Assembly (NCBI GenBank): GCA_013365325.1
Contig: JABVXV010000267.1
Location: forward strand, 1 to 64,000
Direction of reading: 5' to 3'
From: Dipetalonema caudispina
Lineage: Eukaryota > Nematoda > Chromadorea > Rhabditida > Onchocercidae
DNA: 64,000 nt
A model generated the notes under the pieces. It ran no database searches, was not told where the DNA came from, and saw only the letters and a list, made by a program, of their open reading frames with translations. Position 1 is the first letter of the stretch. Every line of letters begins with the position of its first letter. Of the stretch, positions 24,635 to 38,109 are shown in pieces. A program made the position numbers and the translations under genes.

Positions 24635-24643
24635 ATGTCAAAG
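24635..24643 (+). CDS. ptb-1: PTB candidate start exon (MSK)
   Basis: ATG-TCA-AAG followed by donor GTGAGA, with acceptor-like CGCTTAG ending at 24629. Phase 0 fits the phase-0 acceptor at 28145. The joined product MSKRGSNDLF gives Lys before RGS as in other PTBs (TKRGSDELF). No homology can confirm three codons, and other alternative first exons are likely. Confidence 0.5.
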
Positions 24644-25559
24644 GTGAGATAATTATTTTTTTTTTTTTTTTTGAATTTTGCTACTGAAAAAGAAGATATA
24701 TCATATATGCATTCACTAAAAAAAAAAAAAAAAAAACCTTTAAAAGAAGTATCGAAGTATAATTCATCCTATTATCAAACGTATTCGTGAGAATACACGT
24801 CTATAATATATGATTTACGTACTTCTTACTAATCTTCTCTCTCTCTCTCTTTCTCTTTCTCTTTCTTAAAAGTCAATAAGTTGGGATGACAAGGCTGTAA
24901 TGTATTCAAAAGTTTGTTTGAAAATGAGAAAATCAGTGTTGGGTCGGGTGGAAATTCGCAAAATTTATTGAATTGTCGTAGTGATGCAACGTGTTATTTT
25001 ATTTACAGATCTAATTCATTCTATCATATTACCTTATCATTTACTTACGTACGCTTGTTTCTTATTTTCAGCAGTAAAAATATAATTGTTCAATATACGT
25101 CAACTTCTTAATTTTATTTTTTTTCTTTCTTTTCACTTTCAATAAAATTTCCTGCAAAATGAAAAGATGAAATTAAAATTAGATCAAAATCTATTTACTA
25201 TTTAATTTTTTTTTTTTTTTTTTTTTTTTCCTTCCTATAAAAAATTTCAATTTAAATTGCATATTTCCTTCATAAAAAATAAAAAAAAAAAAAAAAAAAA
25301 AAGGCATCGATTTTTGCGAAACCTTTTCGGTCTATTGCTTGCATAGTTTCAATAATTCGGGAAAGAAAAAAAAACTGTAAAATTTTTGATTATAAATTTG
25401 AAAATTAAATCAAATTACATAAACGACTGAAGAAAAAAAAAAAACGATTGATTAATTTGTATGATTTTACCAGTTAATATTTATTTATTGAAAATTATTC
25501 CATTTTTCATTCCTTTTCTTTTTCTTTTTTTTTTCGATTTATTTTCAAGTTTTTCTTTT

Positions 25560-25644
<85 letters not shown>

Positions 25645-26025
25645 AGTATGGAATTGATTTAAAAGAAAAATTTTTGATGAGAAATTTTGCTAATTTTTTT
25701 CATAATTTTATATTTTAAAGATATATTTTTTCATAATGCTATTTATACTATTTTGCATTCTAATTTGAACATTTCGAAATACTCCAATTTATCTGATAAT
25801 AAATTCATACATTTCGATTATTCCATTTTTAATTCCCGCTATTGGATATAATTCTCATTGAATGTTTGATGAATTTCTTTTAGGCCCTATCAATTTATTT
25901 CGTTTCATGCTAGTTTGCATTACATTTGAGAGCATTTTCATTATTTGTATGCTACATTCACCTTCTCTTCTCAATTCTTCCTACTAATAATTATTTTACT
26001 GGCATGAAAATTTGCTTTTTCTTAA

Positions 26026-26063
<38 letters not shown>

Positions 26064-26105
26064 ATAACTCTCCTTCTTCATCAGTTTGCTTGAAAGATTT
26101 TCCTT

Positions 26106-26141
<36 letters not shown>

Positions 26142-29100
26142 AAAAGACTTTCAAGTGACATGTAAATATCATTTCAATGGAATGATTTGTTAGAATGGAT
26201 CTATTTTGTTTCCAGAATTTTCCAGAAGTATTAAACGAAAGATTATTTTTCATGTCACAGCTATTATTCCTTTTAAAAATTGGACAAAAATTAAATTGAA
26301 ATTATGAAAGAGTATAATTTAATTCGTAGCAAATTTTTTGTATTTTATTGATAAAAATTTCGAATGAACAAATTTACTGTTAATTATCGATACAAAAATT
26401 ATTACTTTGATTTTACACTGTTATCATCATTCATCTGATTATTAACAATGCTATCTTTGCTATCACCATTATTATTATTATCACTATTATTGATTTAATC
26501 ATTATTATCATAATCGTATTTTATAATCACAAATCGTATATGCATAATCATATCACAATTTTCTTTATAATCATAAATTTTGTTAAAGTAAATCTTTATT
26601 GGGACAATTTCATTGAATTGTATAATTCAGTTAGCATTTAATACTTTTCCAGTTGTATATTTGGAAGAAACATTTTTAAATTTTATTAAAAATATTTTAG
26701 CAAAATATTTTTAATAAAATTTAAACTACTAGAAGTACTCTTTTCACGTTGCTCTTTACACGTATTGCAAAAGAAGCGTATGAGACGTCGGATTATTTTT
26801 AATCTGTATGATGATCGGAAAATACTTCTTTTAATATGATAATTTTATTGATGAAATTTAAAGAAAAAAAGTGAAAATTTAATTTTCTCAACAATGTGAA
26901 ATACATGGATTACATGAGCATAAATGTTGCTAACCTATGACCTGTTTGTTAACTTCATTATAACAATGATGATCATTACTCATTTTGTTAATATTTTTGA
27001 TTGTTGATTGTGAAATAGAAATGATTTCGACCTAAATATAAACAATTATTCATTTACCATTTGCGAAATTAATTCATTTAATTGTTTTTTTTTCTCTCTC
27101 TCTCTCTCTCTCTTTCGGGGTTTTTTCTTTTTTTTTTCCCGCTCTCACTGTAGAATATTAATGATATTTGGGAGTAAAGACGAAACGGGGAAATGATTCA
27201 TTTGCATGAATGATATGAATGAATGAACTATCAATGATTAACTTGCAAATTTACGGGATATTTTGGTTCAAAATAGCACAGATGTCGGGATTAAATTCGA
27301 GCTTTTTAAGGTTTTCATTTTTCCCAATTCCCTCACTTTATCATTTCATTCTTCACCGATAATCTTTTCTTTTTTTTGTTCCATCCTAAATTTATTTTCT
27401 TTATACTTCTCGTTTTCCTATATTAACTACATTAATTCTTCTATTTTAATTTGATTGTTTGCAAAAAAAAGAAAAAATTAAAAAGAAATCTTATTAGCAA
27501 TTACCAAATGATATGTCAGCGAAGTTGCATTGTCAAATTTTAGCATTCTGTAACGAATTTAGCAAAAGAGAAATATGAAGAAGATAAATTTTGAAATGAA
27601 AATTTTATTTTCATATTTTAAATTATCGAAAATTTCTTGCACCTGTGAGATAATACAAGTGAGAATAAATTTTGCTAATAAAACCTAATAAAGTAAATTG
27701 AAATTTGTAAAGATAAATTCATCAATTCATTAAATCTATAGCTCCTTAATGCTCTTTTTTTTTTGTCAAAAATTAACATCGGAAAAATAATTTTTAAAAA
27801 CCCGTTAATTGATCGAATATGTTACTTAACTTTTCGTTCTGTTAATTGAAAAATTTTATGACTTTTTTTTTTTTTTCGTAGTGTTAATTTACAAAAAAAT
27901 AAAAAAAGTAAAAAGACTCCATTTCTTCTCCCGAGAATTTCTGTCTAATGCTAAGAGTAAAATAAATGAATGAAGCGATCTGCGGTTGTTCAAACAAATG
28001 AAATTGGTTTAGGTTTTGTTAGCGTAGCATAAAGCTTTTTAGTTAGTTTACTCAATCGATTTTGCTCAAATAGTATGTTTTGTTGAATTGATACAACAAT
28101 AATAATAAAAAAAAAAAAATTTTTTTTTTTTTTTTTTTTTTTAGCGTGGATCCAATGATTTATTTACGTCTTTATCGGGAACTATAAGTGGTGGAAATTT
28201 ATTAGCTACAAATTTACATGGTATTACATTGGATAGTGAAGCTAAGAAGGTATGTTTAATTTTTACAGTAATTATTAGGAAGAAAATGGTATATGAAATT
28301 TTTCTTTGCAATAATATTTATCAATTGTTGATAGCAAAAAAAATTAAAATAGTTAAATGAATGAAAATTTTGCAAAAATATATATTATTAGAATGGAAAT
28401 GTTTTGATGATTTTACAATATTAATTTAATAATAAATGAAATGAATTGAGAAATTATTTTAGGCTAAATTAGATCGTTCAGTGAATTTATTAGCAACAGC
28501 TGGTGGAATGGTTTTACCATCCACACAACAGCAACTTCTTTCTGCTGTTGCATTTGGTAATAGTGCACAATTTTTGCAAAATTCTTCAACTCTTCTTAAT
28601 CATGCATTTACTACTACTAACAGTATGTTTTTATATGCATATAATCATTCTTATGATTAGAAATTTGGAAAAAAAAAAAAAAAAAGAAAAAATCATTTGT
28701 TATTATTATTATAATTATTCTTTTTTTTTTTGAAAATATTTTTTTAAAAATTTATTTATTATTATTTTTTTTTATTGTTTTGTAATATTTTTTTTTTAAT
28801 AGCAGTATGTTTTATATATTTATCATTGTTATGATTAGAAATCTGGGCAAAAAAAAAAGGAAAATTCATTATTACTATTATCACTCTTTTTTTTTTGGAA
28901 ATTTATTTTTTTAAAAATTTATTTATTATTTTTTTTTATTGTTTTATAATTTTTTTCAGTAGTAGTATGTTTTATATATATCATTCTTATGATTAGAAAT
29001 TTGAAAAAAAAAAAGAAAAAATCATTTGTTATTACTATTATTATTCTTTTTTTTTTGAAAATTTATTTTTTTAAAAATTTATTTATTATTATTTTTTTTC

Positions 29101-31420
29101 ATTGTTTCATTATTTTTTTTTTAAAAAAAATTCTTTCGTAAAAGTTTAGCTAAAATATATCTTTTAAATATTGAACAATACAATAAATATTATACAACGA
29201 ATTTGTAATGATAAAATTACATTATAAAAGTTAGTAAATAATAATTATAATAAATTACTACTATCAGATATTCCTGCTTCAATGGCTGCAACAACATCAA
29301 CTGGTACAGGTAATGGTGGACAACATATCTCACGTGTGGTACATTTACGAAATATACCATCCGATATGACCGATTTAGAACTGGTTCATTTTTGTATGCC
29401 TTATGGAAAACTTGTCAATTACTTATTACTTAAAGGAAGGAATCAGGTATATATGTTCATTGAATCATTTCAAATTAGTCTATTTCTCATTAATTTCAAT
29501 TCACCGATACTGATGATGAATTATGATTTCAGTCATTATTTGTCATTATTTCAGTTATTTGCAATTTTTTGAAATTTTGCTTCCTAGTGATATTCATTTC
29601 GATCATGAATCCAATTCTTACCTAATTTCTTTTAGGCATTTGTGGAATACGAAGATGAACGAAGTGCACAAACTTTGGTAACTGTTAATATAGCATGCCC
29701 GGTAGCTATCCGTGATAGGTATCAAATAATTCATACCGTTTTTCCTAATGCTTATTTATTCAAGAACGTTCATCTTAAACAATTTTCAAATTTTCGAACT
29801 ACTAAAATTCTAAATTTTGAAAAAAAAAAACAGTTCATTATACCACAAATAGCAATAATTCGATAATAAGTTAAATTTTTGTCAGTGAAAAAATTCAAAA
29901 TCGAATTAATTTACTTACAGAAAATCCATTTGTGAAATTTTTTGAATGAAATTTTGAAATTTCTTCAAAATTTGTCGTTCAAATCAAAATTTAGCAAATA
30001 AATTATCATCAATTCCAGGACAATATTTTGTCAATTTTCAACTCATCAGGAATTAAAAACGAATCGTCGTCCTCGAACTGGTAGCAATGGCTCTAATCTT
30101 ATCATCGATCAGGATGATAATGAGGTTTGCCTATTCTTATTCATAAAATTCTACAAATTGTTTGCAATTAACAGTTAGAATTATATGTGGCTAAGGTTTA
30201 AATTTCATGAGTAATTAGTTCAACTTAATTTTTGCCCATTTATTCAATCAAGCAATGTTAACTATACTTATTTTTCCCAGGAAACTCCATTTTCTAGTTT
30301 ATTATATGTTTATTATTTTAGCTTTAAGATGATTAACTCTTTTGTAAGGAATGGAATAAAAATAATTAAAATAAATCTGAACTTCTTGGTTTATAAAATT
30401 TTGTTACGCTTTATTTAATTTAAATCCAAAAAATTTCATTCAATGAAGATTTGCTATTCACAGATATTCTTCCCGAGTTACTCTTCTATTCTCGCATATC
30501 CTTTCCGCGATAAACAGTATAACAGTGATTGTTATTTCTCCTGAATAATGATATCTATTTGAGTTATAACGATTATGATGCATTAGGCAAGAACATAGTG
30601 ATCTAATCAATGATAGCTTATTACTGCTGAAAATTCTTAAAATCAATGAAATTTTTGGTGATATTTAATGGAATTTTTTGTAACTAATTATGACACTTTC
30701 AAAATTTAATTGAAAAATGTGGAAATGTTTTGTTGCAAAATACTACTGGAAATACTCTACATTATAAGGATTATATTGCAATATGAATAATTTGATTTAT
30801 TGTTTAAACAACTAATCTAAGCGTTGAAATTTCAACAATCTCAGCACTACTGCTTATCCTATGCTTCCTTTATTTTAACGCCATTTTCCACCTTTTTATT
30901 CAAATTTATTACTCTTTAAACTTGTTGGACTTGGCGTTTTTCTTACATATATATATGTATTGCTTTAAACTTAAGCAATATATTCTCATCGTCTACATTC
31001 AATTTTGAAATGATTTTTCTTCTTTTCTTTTCCTTTTCTTTAAAAAAAAAAAAAAAAAAAAAATTGTCAACTTTTTCCTGAATAACTATACTTTAGCAGT
31101 AATTCATCCATCTTTTCCTTCCTTCCTCATATAGGCCTTTTTCCTATGAACCTTTCTCGGTAATTGGATAGGATGATTGAGAAGTGTATCTGTCTGTGTA
31201 TTATGTATCCTCTTCAAAGTAATTCAACTTTTTCAACCTTTTTTTTTTTTTTTTTTTTTTTTTTTTCGGAGAGATACATCAATGTTACCATCATACATAT
31301 CGTTTCTTTTTTTTTTTCTATTTGTCATTTTGCATCATTCAATTTTCATGCATTATATTATAGCTATAGATTATTCACATTTTTTTTTTTTCTTTATTCC
31401 CTCCCTGTTTCATTAAAATG

Positions 31421-31457
<37 letters not shown>

Positions 31458-32683
31458 AAACAAAAATGAACAACGAAAGCAAAAAAGTTAAAATGATTTC
31501 ATTCATTTTTATTACAAATATTCTTGCTACATTTATTTCAATACTTTTTTAGCAACATTTATTTTATATTTTAACAATTAAATTATAATAATTTTTAATG
31601 ACGATAATACAATCAAAATCGTAAATAACTAAATTATAAAATAGCTAATATATTCCGATTTTAACCAACAGTAGTAATTTGAAAATATGCTGTAATATTT
31701 TGGAATTTGTAATTGTATGATAACAACGACATTATTGTACATTTCTGGAAAATTAATACTAGGTATTAAATGCATATTCGGATTAGTGTAAATTACACAA
31801 TTATAATGACAGTATTGATATGAACTTGAATTGACTCTTTTTTAATTTTAATTTTCTTAAAATTGGCGGATTTTCAACATTAAACGTAAGCTACTAACAA
31901 ACCCACACATTAAACATCTTTTATCAAAATATCATATTTTAGCTTTTCTTTTTCATTTCCATAAAGTTAAATTAGCACTAATCTGATTAAATTTACTGTT
32001 TCAAAAGTTCATCATCAAATCGTATTGCTTATCATTCTGTTCCATTTATTCACAACAATGGAATATCAATAACACATTATTTAAGTACATATATACAAAC
32101 GCTGATATTGAATAGCTTAAAATTATAGTATTAAAAAGTTTTCCCATAAATATTCAGCAAAATTTTTGCAAAAACTCTCTCAACGATCATAAATGATAGT
32201 TTATTTTAGTTTATATTAAAGTTGAATAAACTATTACGAGAGAGAGAGAGAGAAAGAGAAAAAAAAAAAAAAAAAAAAAACGGAGGTAGAAATAATACCT
32301 TTTCTTTTTTTTTTCTCTCTCTCTCTTTCTCTTTCTTTCTCTCTCAGAACTGTAAATTCATTGTTGTTTGATGCAGCTGCTCACAAAATAATTTTTAGCA
32401 TTTGCAATGATTATTTCTCGATTATCATTTATGGAATCGAAAATGAAATAAAAGAAAACGAAGAAGGGGTTAGAATGGGAAGAGTTAAAGTAAACTTTTG
32501 CTTTCATTTTTCTTTCCATTTGCAGTTTTATTAGTTTTTTTTTTTTTTTTTTTCGAATCATCAAGTCTTTTTTTTTTCGTTTCTTTTTCCTTTCCAAATA
32601 TACAATTCAAATCTTGGATGACAATGATCATCATCATCATCATAATCATCACCATTGTCACCATTATCATCACCATTGTCACC

Positions 32684-32715
<32 letters not shown>

Positions 32716-35142
32716 TGTCATCATTTTATGTTCATTTTTGTAGTTTGGTTGAATGGAAGATTGTCATCAAAGACTTATTTAACAGATAACTTTTAGTAAT
32801 TAGCCATACCGATACATTCCGATATCAGACATTTAATCTTTTTTTTTTTTTTCTTTTTTTGCAATTTAAAAATTGAGCAAACATTTTATTTGCTCATATC
32901 AATTTTCAGCTTCACTGAATTTCACTTATCTGCACCGATTCGTAGCTTTTTATATTACATCAAGTTAATTTCCCTTTTCTACTCTGTCCTTTTCATCTGT
33001 ATCGATGAATTTACTTTTTTCGAAATGCCTTTATGGAATAATAGGCTTGGTAGTGTTTATGTATGATCGAAATAAACTTATAGTTTTAAATTCGAAATTT
33101 TGAATAAAGTTTGATTCGTTCTGTTGAATATTTTGTTCTTATAGATGTTTATTTTTAACGTAAAATATATTTTAAAATAATTTTATTTTGAGATAATGTA
33201 ACATCGAAATTGCATGTCAAATTTATCGTGCATAAATAAGTTCTATCGTGACAAATAGAACAAATATTTATCAAATGCGTATATTGTTCAGATTGAAAAT
33301 TTTTTCTTTTACTTTAAATTTGTTTCAATGATGCAAAATTTCTCAGAACATTTTGATAGGTTAATATTGTAGGAAAATGAAACCGTTAAGTTAGAGCCTA
33401 ACTTATCTAGAAGGCTTAATTTATCACATGAAAGAGATGTTGTGTTCATGTAATTATTAAACATTCACAAATCTCATTTGATAAACTTTTCTCATTAATT
33501 TCATGCATTATTCTCTAATAAAATTTCGAAAATGCTTCAAGCATTTTTGAAATTAAAATAGAAATTAATAATTAAAAGTTTTTTTTTTTTTGTCCAGTTT
33601 GTTCATTTCTTATTTGAAAAGAAAATTTTAAAATGACTATTTTTGTTTCTGTTGAAAAATTCTTCTCTTTTTTTTTTCCATCAAACACCAAATTCGTACA
33701 AAAATACGGAACAGAAACAAGATTGAAATAATTATTTTAATTCGATCTTTTATTGAAACATTCCTTTAAAAAAAAAAAAAAAAAAAAATAGAATTCATCC
33801 TTATCAACGAAAATGTTTGAAAGAAAAAAGTTTTATTTAAAATCTCTCTTAGCAATCATTATTATTTCAACTATTATTTCCTGTTTTTTTTTTTTTTTTT
33901 TTTTTTAGCTATGACGAGAGTTTCGTTTACTTATCAGCAAATTTTCAGAAATATAATCTTTTAAATTTCCAAAAACATTCCAATGTCTGTCAATTCCTGA
34001 AATATTGTAGATTATAATTTATGCTGTAGGGTCATTTTTCCTGAAATTACAGTTTTGAACAATATTTACTTCTTGGTTATTAAAAATCCACGACTAAATT
34101 CTTTTCTTTTTTTTTTAATTTTTACGAGAAATTCATTTCCGTTCATTAAAGCATTCATTATAAAAAAGCTGAAATGGGCTGAATAAAACTTGAAATTTGC
34201 TAGAATAAATTAATTTATATATATATAGAATTATATCATTAATGTAATATTATGACACCATCATCTTTCTATAATATCACTAATTGAATTTTCTTTCTTA
34301 AAATGTACGCGTAAGTTGTTGACATTACGTGTAACGTAAGTTATTATTGACATTACGTACATAAGAAGTATAGTGACATTTTCTCCTAAAATTTATACAC
34401 TTTGTGACATTTAGAAATTGACTTTTTTCATGCAATACTTTTCAAGTAACATTTAATATTGCACATTATAATGTTAACTTATCGATGTTATCTCATACGA
34501 TAACTTTAATATTAATTTATATTTCAGAAACAAAAAAAAAAATTGAAAAAAAAGTGCAAATTAATTTGAATTTGAACTAATAATTTTTAATTGGAAAATT
34601 CTGGAACATTTTATTTACTTAAAAAATTCGTTAAATAAATTAGTTCTAATACTGTTTGTAGCGAAAAATTCACGTGAAACAAACGTGATATTGCCTAAGA
34701 TATATGTTATTGAGCCTAAATTTAGCATTGTTTTTTCTTTTTTCTTTTTTTATTTTTCAAATTTTATTTAGGGATTTGGAATGGGAAAAGCTGTTTTTTT
34801 TTTTTTTTTTTTTTTTGTTTTCAAATGTGCTTAACGATATTTTACGATATTATTTGTTGGCTGATATTGCTAAAGCTATGCATGCGTTTCAAATGGTACT
34901 TGTTGAAAAGCGGTACAGACTTCGAAGAAAAAAAAAATTGTGCAAATTATAAATTGATTCATTTCGCTCTGCTACAGCACTCCAATATTTCAATGAAAAA
35001 GTTGGTTATTTGATGGATGAGAGCTTACCGCAGCTTTCAGCAATTGTCACCACTTTCAGTTGGAATCATTATTTATCACATTAGGCATATTTCTTATTTA
35101 ATTAATCCAATAGTTATGTATATATTTCTTATTGCTTATTAA

Positions 35143-35223
<81 letters not shown>

Positions 35224-37618
35224 TATTATTATTATTATTATTTTTACTGTTATCATTATTTTTATTATTATTATCGTTATCATTATTATTACTGATTTAT
35301 TTCTTTTTTTTTTTTTTCTTTCTTTCTCTCTCTTTCTAATGATCGTTTCATCGAAATTATCAACAAATGACGCCGTCGACAGTAACGATAACATTTTTCA
35401 TTAATGTTGAAGCAAGATGGAACACGGAAGAGGCGCAAACGGCGATGAATAATAAGCATACTTGAAATGAGGAGAAGGTGAAAAAAAAAAAAAAAAAAAG
35501 AAAAAAAAAAGAGATACTATGAATTTATAGAACAATTCTTGTAATTATCGATGGAATCAGTTCATCTGGTCAAATCGTGAAACTAATTCCATTGGAATTC
35601 GAAAAGTTTTGAGAATGAAAAGATGAATTGGTGTAACAAAGTAGAGTAATCTCGATTACTGAACAAATATTCCATGCCTGATAACAATTTTATTTATTTA
35701 TTTATTTTTTCATTATCTTTATCATTCGTCGTACTAATAGTATTTTGTGAATAGAACTGTGGAATGTTGTAGTTTAATTTTGTTTTTTTTTTTTTTTTTT
35801 TTCTCACATAAATTTAGACATAATTTTATTAAATTTTTATATGCCTATGAAGAGAATGAAAATTTACATGAAATATTCAATGTAAGATTTCTTTTTTTGA
35901 CATAATATTATTTGATTACAAGAAATTTAATTAATTCATCTAAATTAATTGCAATGAAAATGATCCTAAACAAAAGAGAAAAAAAAAAAATGGAAAATAC
36001 CGAAATGTTGAAATAATTTCTTATTCATTACGAAATATCATCATCATTGGCTAACTAATTCTAGCTTAGGCTATCTTTCATTTATTTACATTAACAATCA
36101 TTAAATACATTCATTTCTCCCCACCACTTCCCCCCCTATTTACCAATCTAGAAAGCTATTTTGATGTTTGTCCCCCCCCCCCCCCCTTACTTCTTATATC
36201 CTGAATGAGACTGATCAACAATGCAATTAACTAACTCTCGAAATGTGTCTCGTTGATAATTACATCTGAAATTAAAGATAATTACAGGTGAGTTATTTAG
36301 GACAAAATGAAATATTTGAAGTTTTACAAAAAAAAAAAAAAAAAAAATATAATGTCTTATTTTTTTTTTTTTTTTTTTTTTTTATAATATTAAAATTTGT
36401 TTTAATTTTAATATATTTGATAGATAAATTCTTGAATTTTCTTTTTTTTTTTTTCTCAATAACTTATCATTTTTCCAAATCATATTTATCGGTAAAATAG
36501 ATATATTATGAAATTTTTTCCTTTTTTTTTTCTTTTTCTTTTTGTTATATTTTCTTATGGAAGAAGAAATATAAGAACTGGTCGTATTTTTTTTCTTTTT
36601 TTTTTTTTCCAACCTATTCGTTGTATTGTGACTTCAACAATGTTCGAAAAAGGTGAACGAAATATTTTGTTTAATGTTTAAAATCGTTTATCATTCATTT
36701 CAATGGTTATTTTGAAGTGGAAAAGATACATGGGGGAGATGGTAGGGGAGGAGGAAATGGCGGGCTGATATGTAGGTGAAAAAGAGGTTGAAAAGGGTAA
36801 AAAGGAATTGAATGATGTTGAAAATTGGTGATATATTGGAGACATATAGAAATTTCAACTCTTTTCTGTTGTTGTATGTTGAAGTATTCGTTCGTTCTTT
36901 CGTTCATTCGTTCGTTCGTTCGTTCGTTCGTTCGTTCGTTCGGTCATTCGTTCGTTCGGTCGTTCGTTCGTTCGTTCGTTCGTTGCAAATGCATTCCTAC
37001 CTTTTTACCTATCTATGAAGGTTGGATGAATGAATGAGTGAATGAATGAATGAATGAATGAATGAATGAATGAATGAATGAATGAATGGAATCGAAAGAA
37101 TGATGACTCATATGGGGAGGAGAAATAAATGATAGAAAATGGGATGAAATAACTAACAAACAACAGGATGTTATTGGATAGTAATCGATTATCATCATCG
37201 ATACAACAATATCGTTGAAAAATTAATTTTTATTTAATTTTTATTCTTTATCTTTTATCAAATATTTTAGGGAAAAATTTAAAGTATATTAGCGTAGAAG
37301 AAAATTTCGATAAAATATATAATTGCAATAGTTAAAAAAAATAAAAACATTTGATTGAATGATTAGAGGAAGAAGAAGAAGAAGAAGAAGTTAGCTTTAG
37401 TTTGTTAGAAATCGATCGGATGACAATCATTTTGATTGTAAATGAAAAGATGAAATTTTTACCACTCTTTATGTACCCCAATTGACTGTCACCATCACCA
37501 TCATCACTACTAATCATCACAATCATCATCATCATCATCATCATCTTTCTCACTCATAATTTCTATAAACCGATCCTTTCCGTGATCACTCTGTTATGTA
37601 CATGTATATATGTGTGTA

Positions 37619-37656
<38 letters not shown>

Positions 37657-38073
37657 TGTATTTTGTATCTAAACGGTTGCTTATTATTTTGTCACCTATT
37701 ACTTACTTATTTGCTTAATTATCAGCAATAATTTCATTATTTTCAGAAACAAAAAAATTCATAAGAAATTATCAATTTCGAAAGAATACTATCATTTATC
37801 ACATATATTATCGATAAAATAAAATGAAACAAACATGAATTTGTAATATGTAAAATTAATTTGTGTGGATTTTATTTTTTTTTTTGGTTAACAAAAAAAA
37901 TAAAAAAAAGAGAAAAGAAAAAAAAGAAAGGCGAAACAAATTTCTTTTCTATTCTTTTTTTTTTTCTCCTCTTTCAAATTTTCGAAATTCAATTTAACCT
38001 GATTGATTAGAAAGAAATTGTGGAAGTGTGTGTTTGTGTGTGTGTGTGTGTGTGGGTGTGTGTGTGTGTGTGT

Positions 38074-38109
<36 letters not shown>

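Larger units (their letters stand above)
24644..28144 (+). other. PTB intron 1
   Basis: 3.5 kb of AT-rich sequence under the proposed start exon. It contains an 82-nt T run (25562-25643), CT-rich microsatellites (26026-26060, 27094-27114), a 38-nt T run near 26106-26141 and a perfect 24-bp inverted repeat (26675-26725). It ends in a long T tract and TTTTAG. No coding exon was seen. Confidence 0.55.

Noticed and set aside
27960..28030. ATGAAGCGATCTGCG... as an alternative PTB start exon
   Set aside because: Its only nearby donor leaves phase 1, whereas the exon at 28145 needs phase 0.
30458..30646. Minus-strand 62-codon frame in the large intron
   Set aside because: No splice support, no family resemblance, and length expected by chance.
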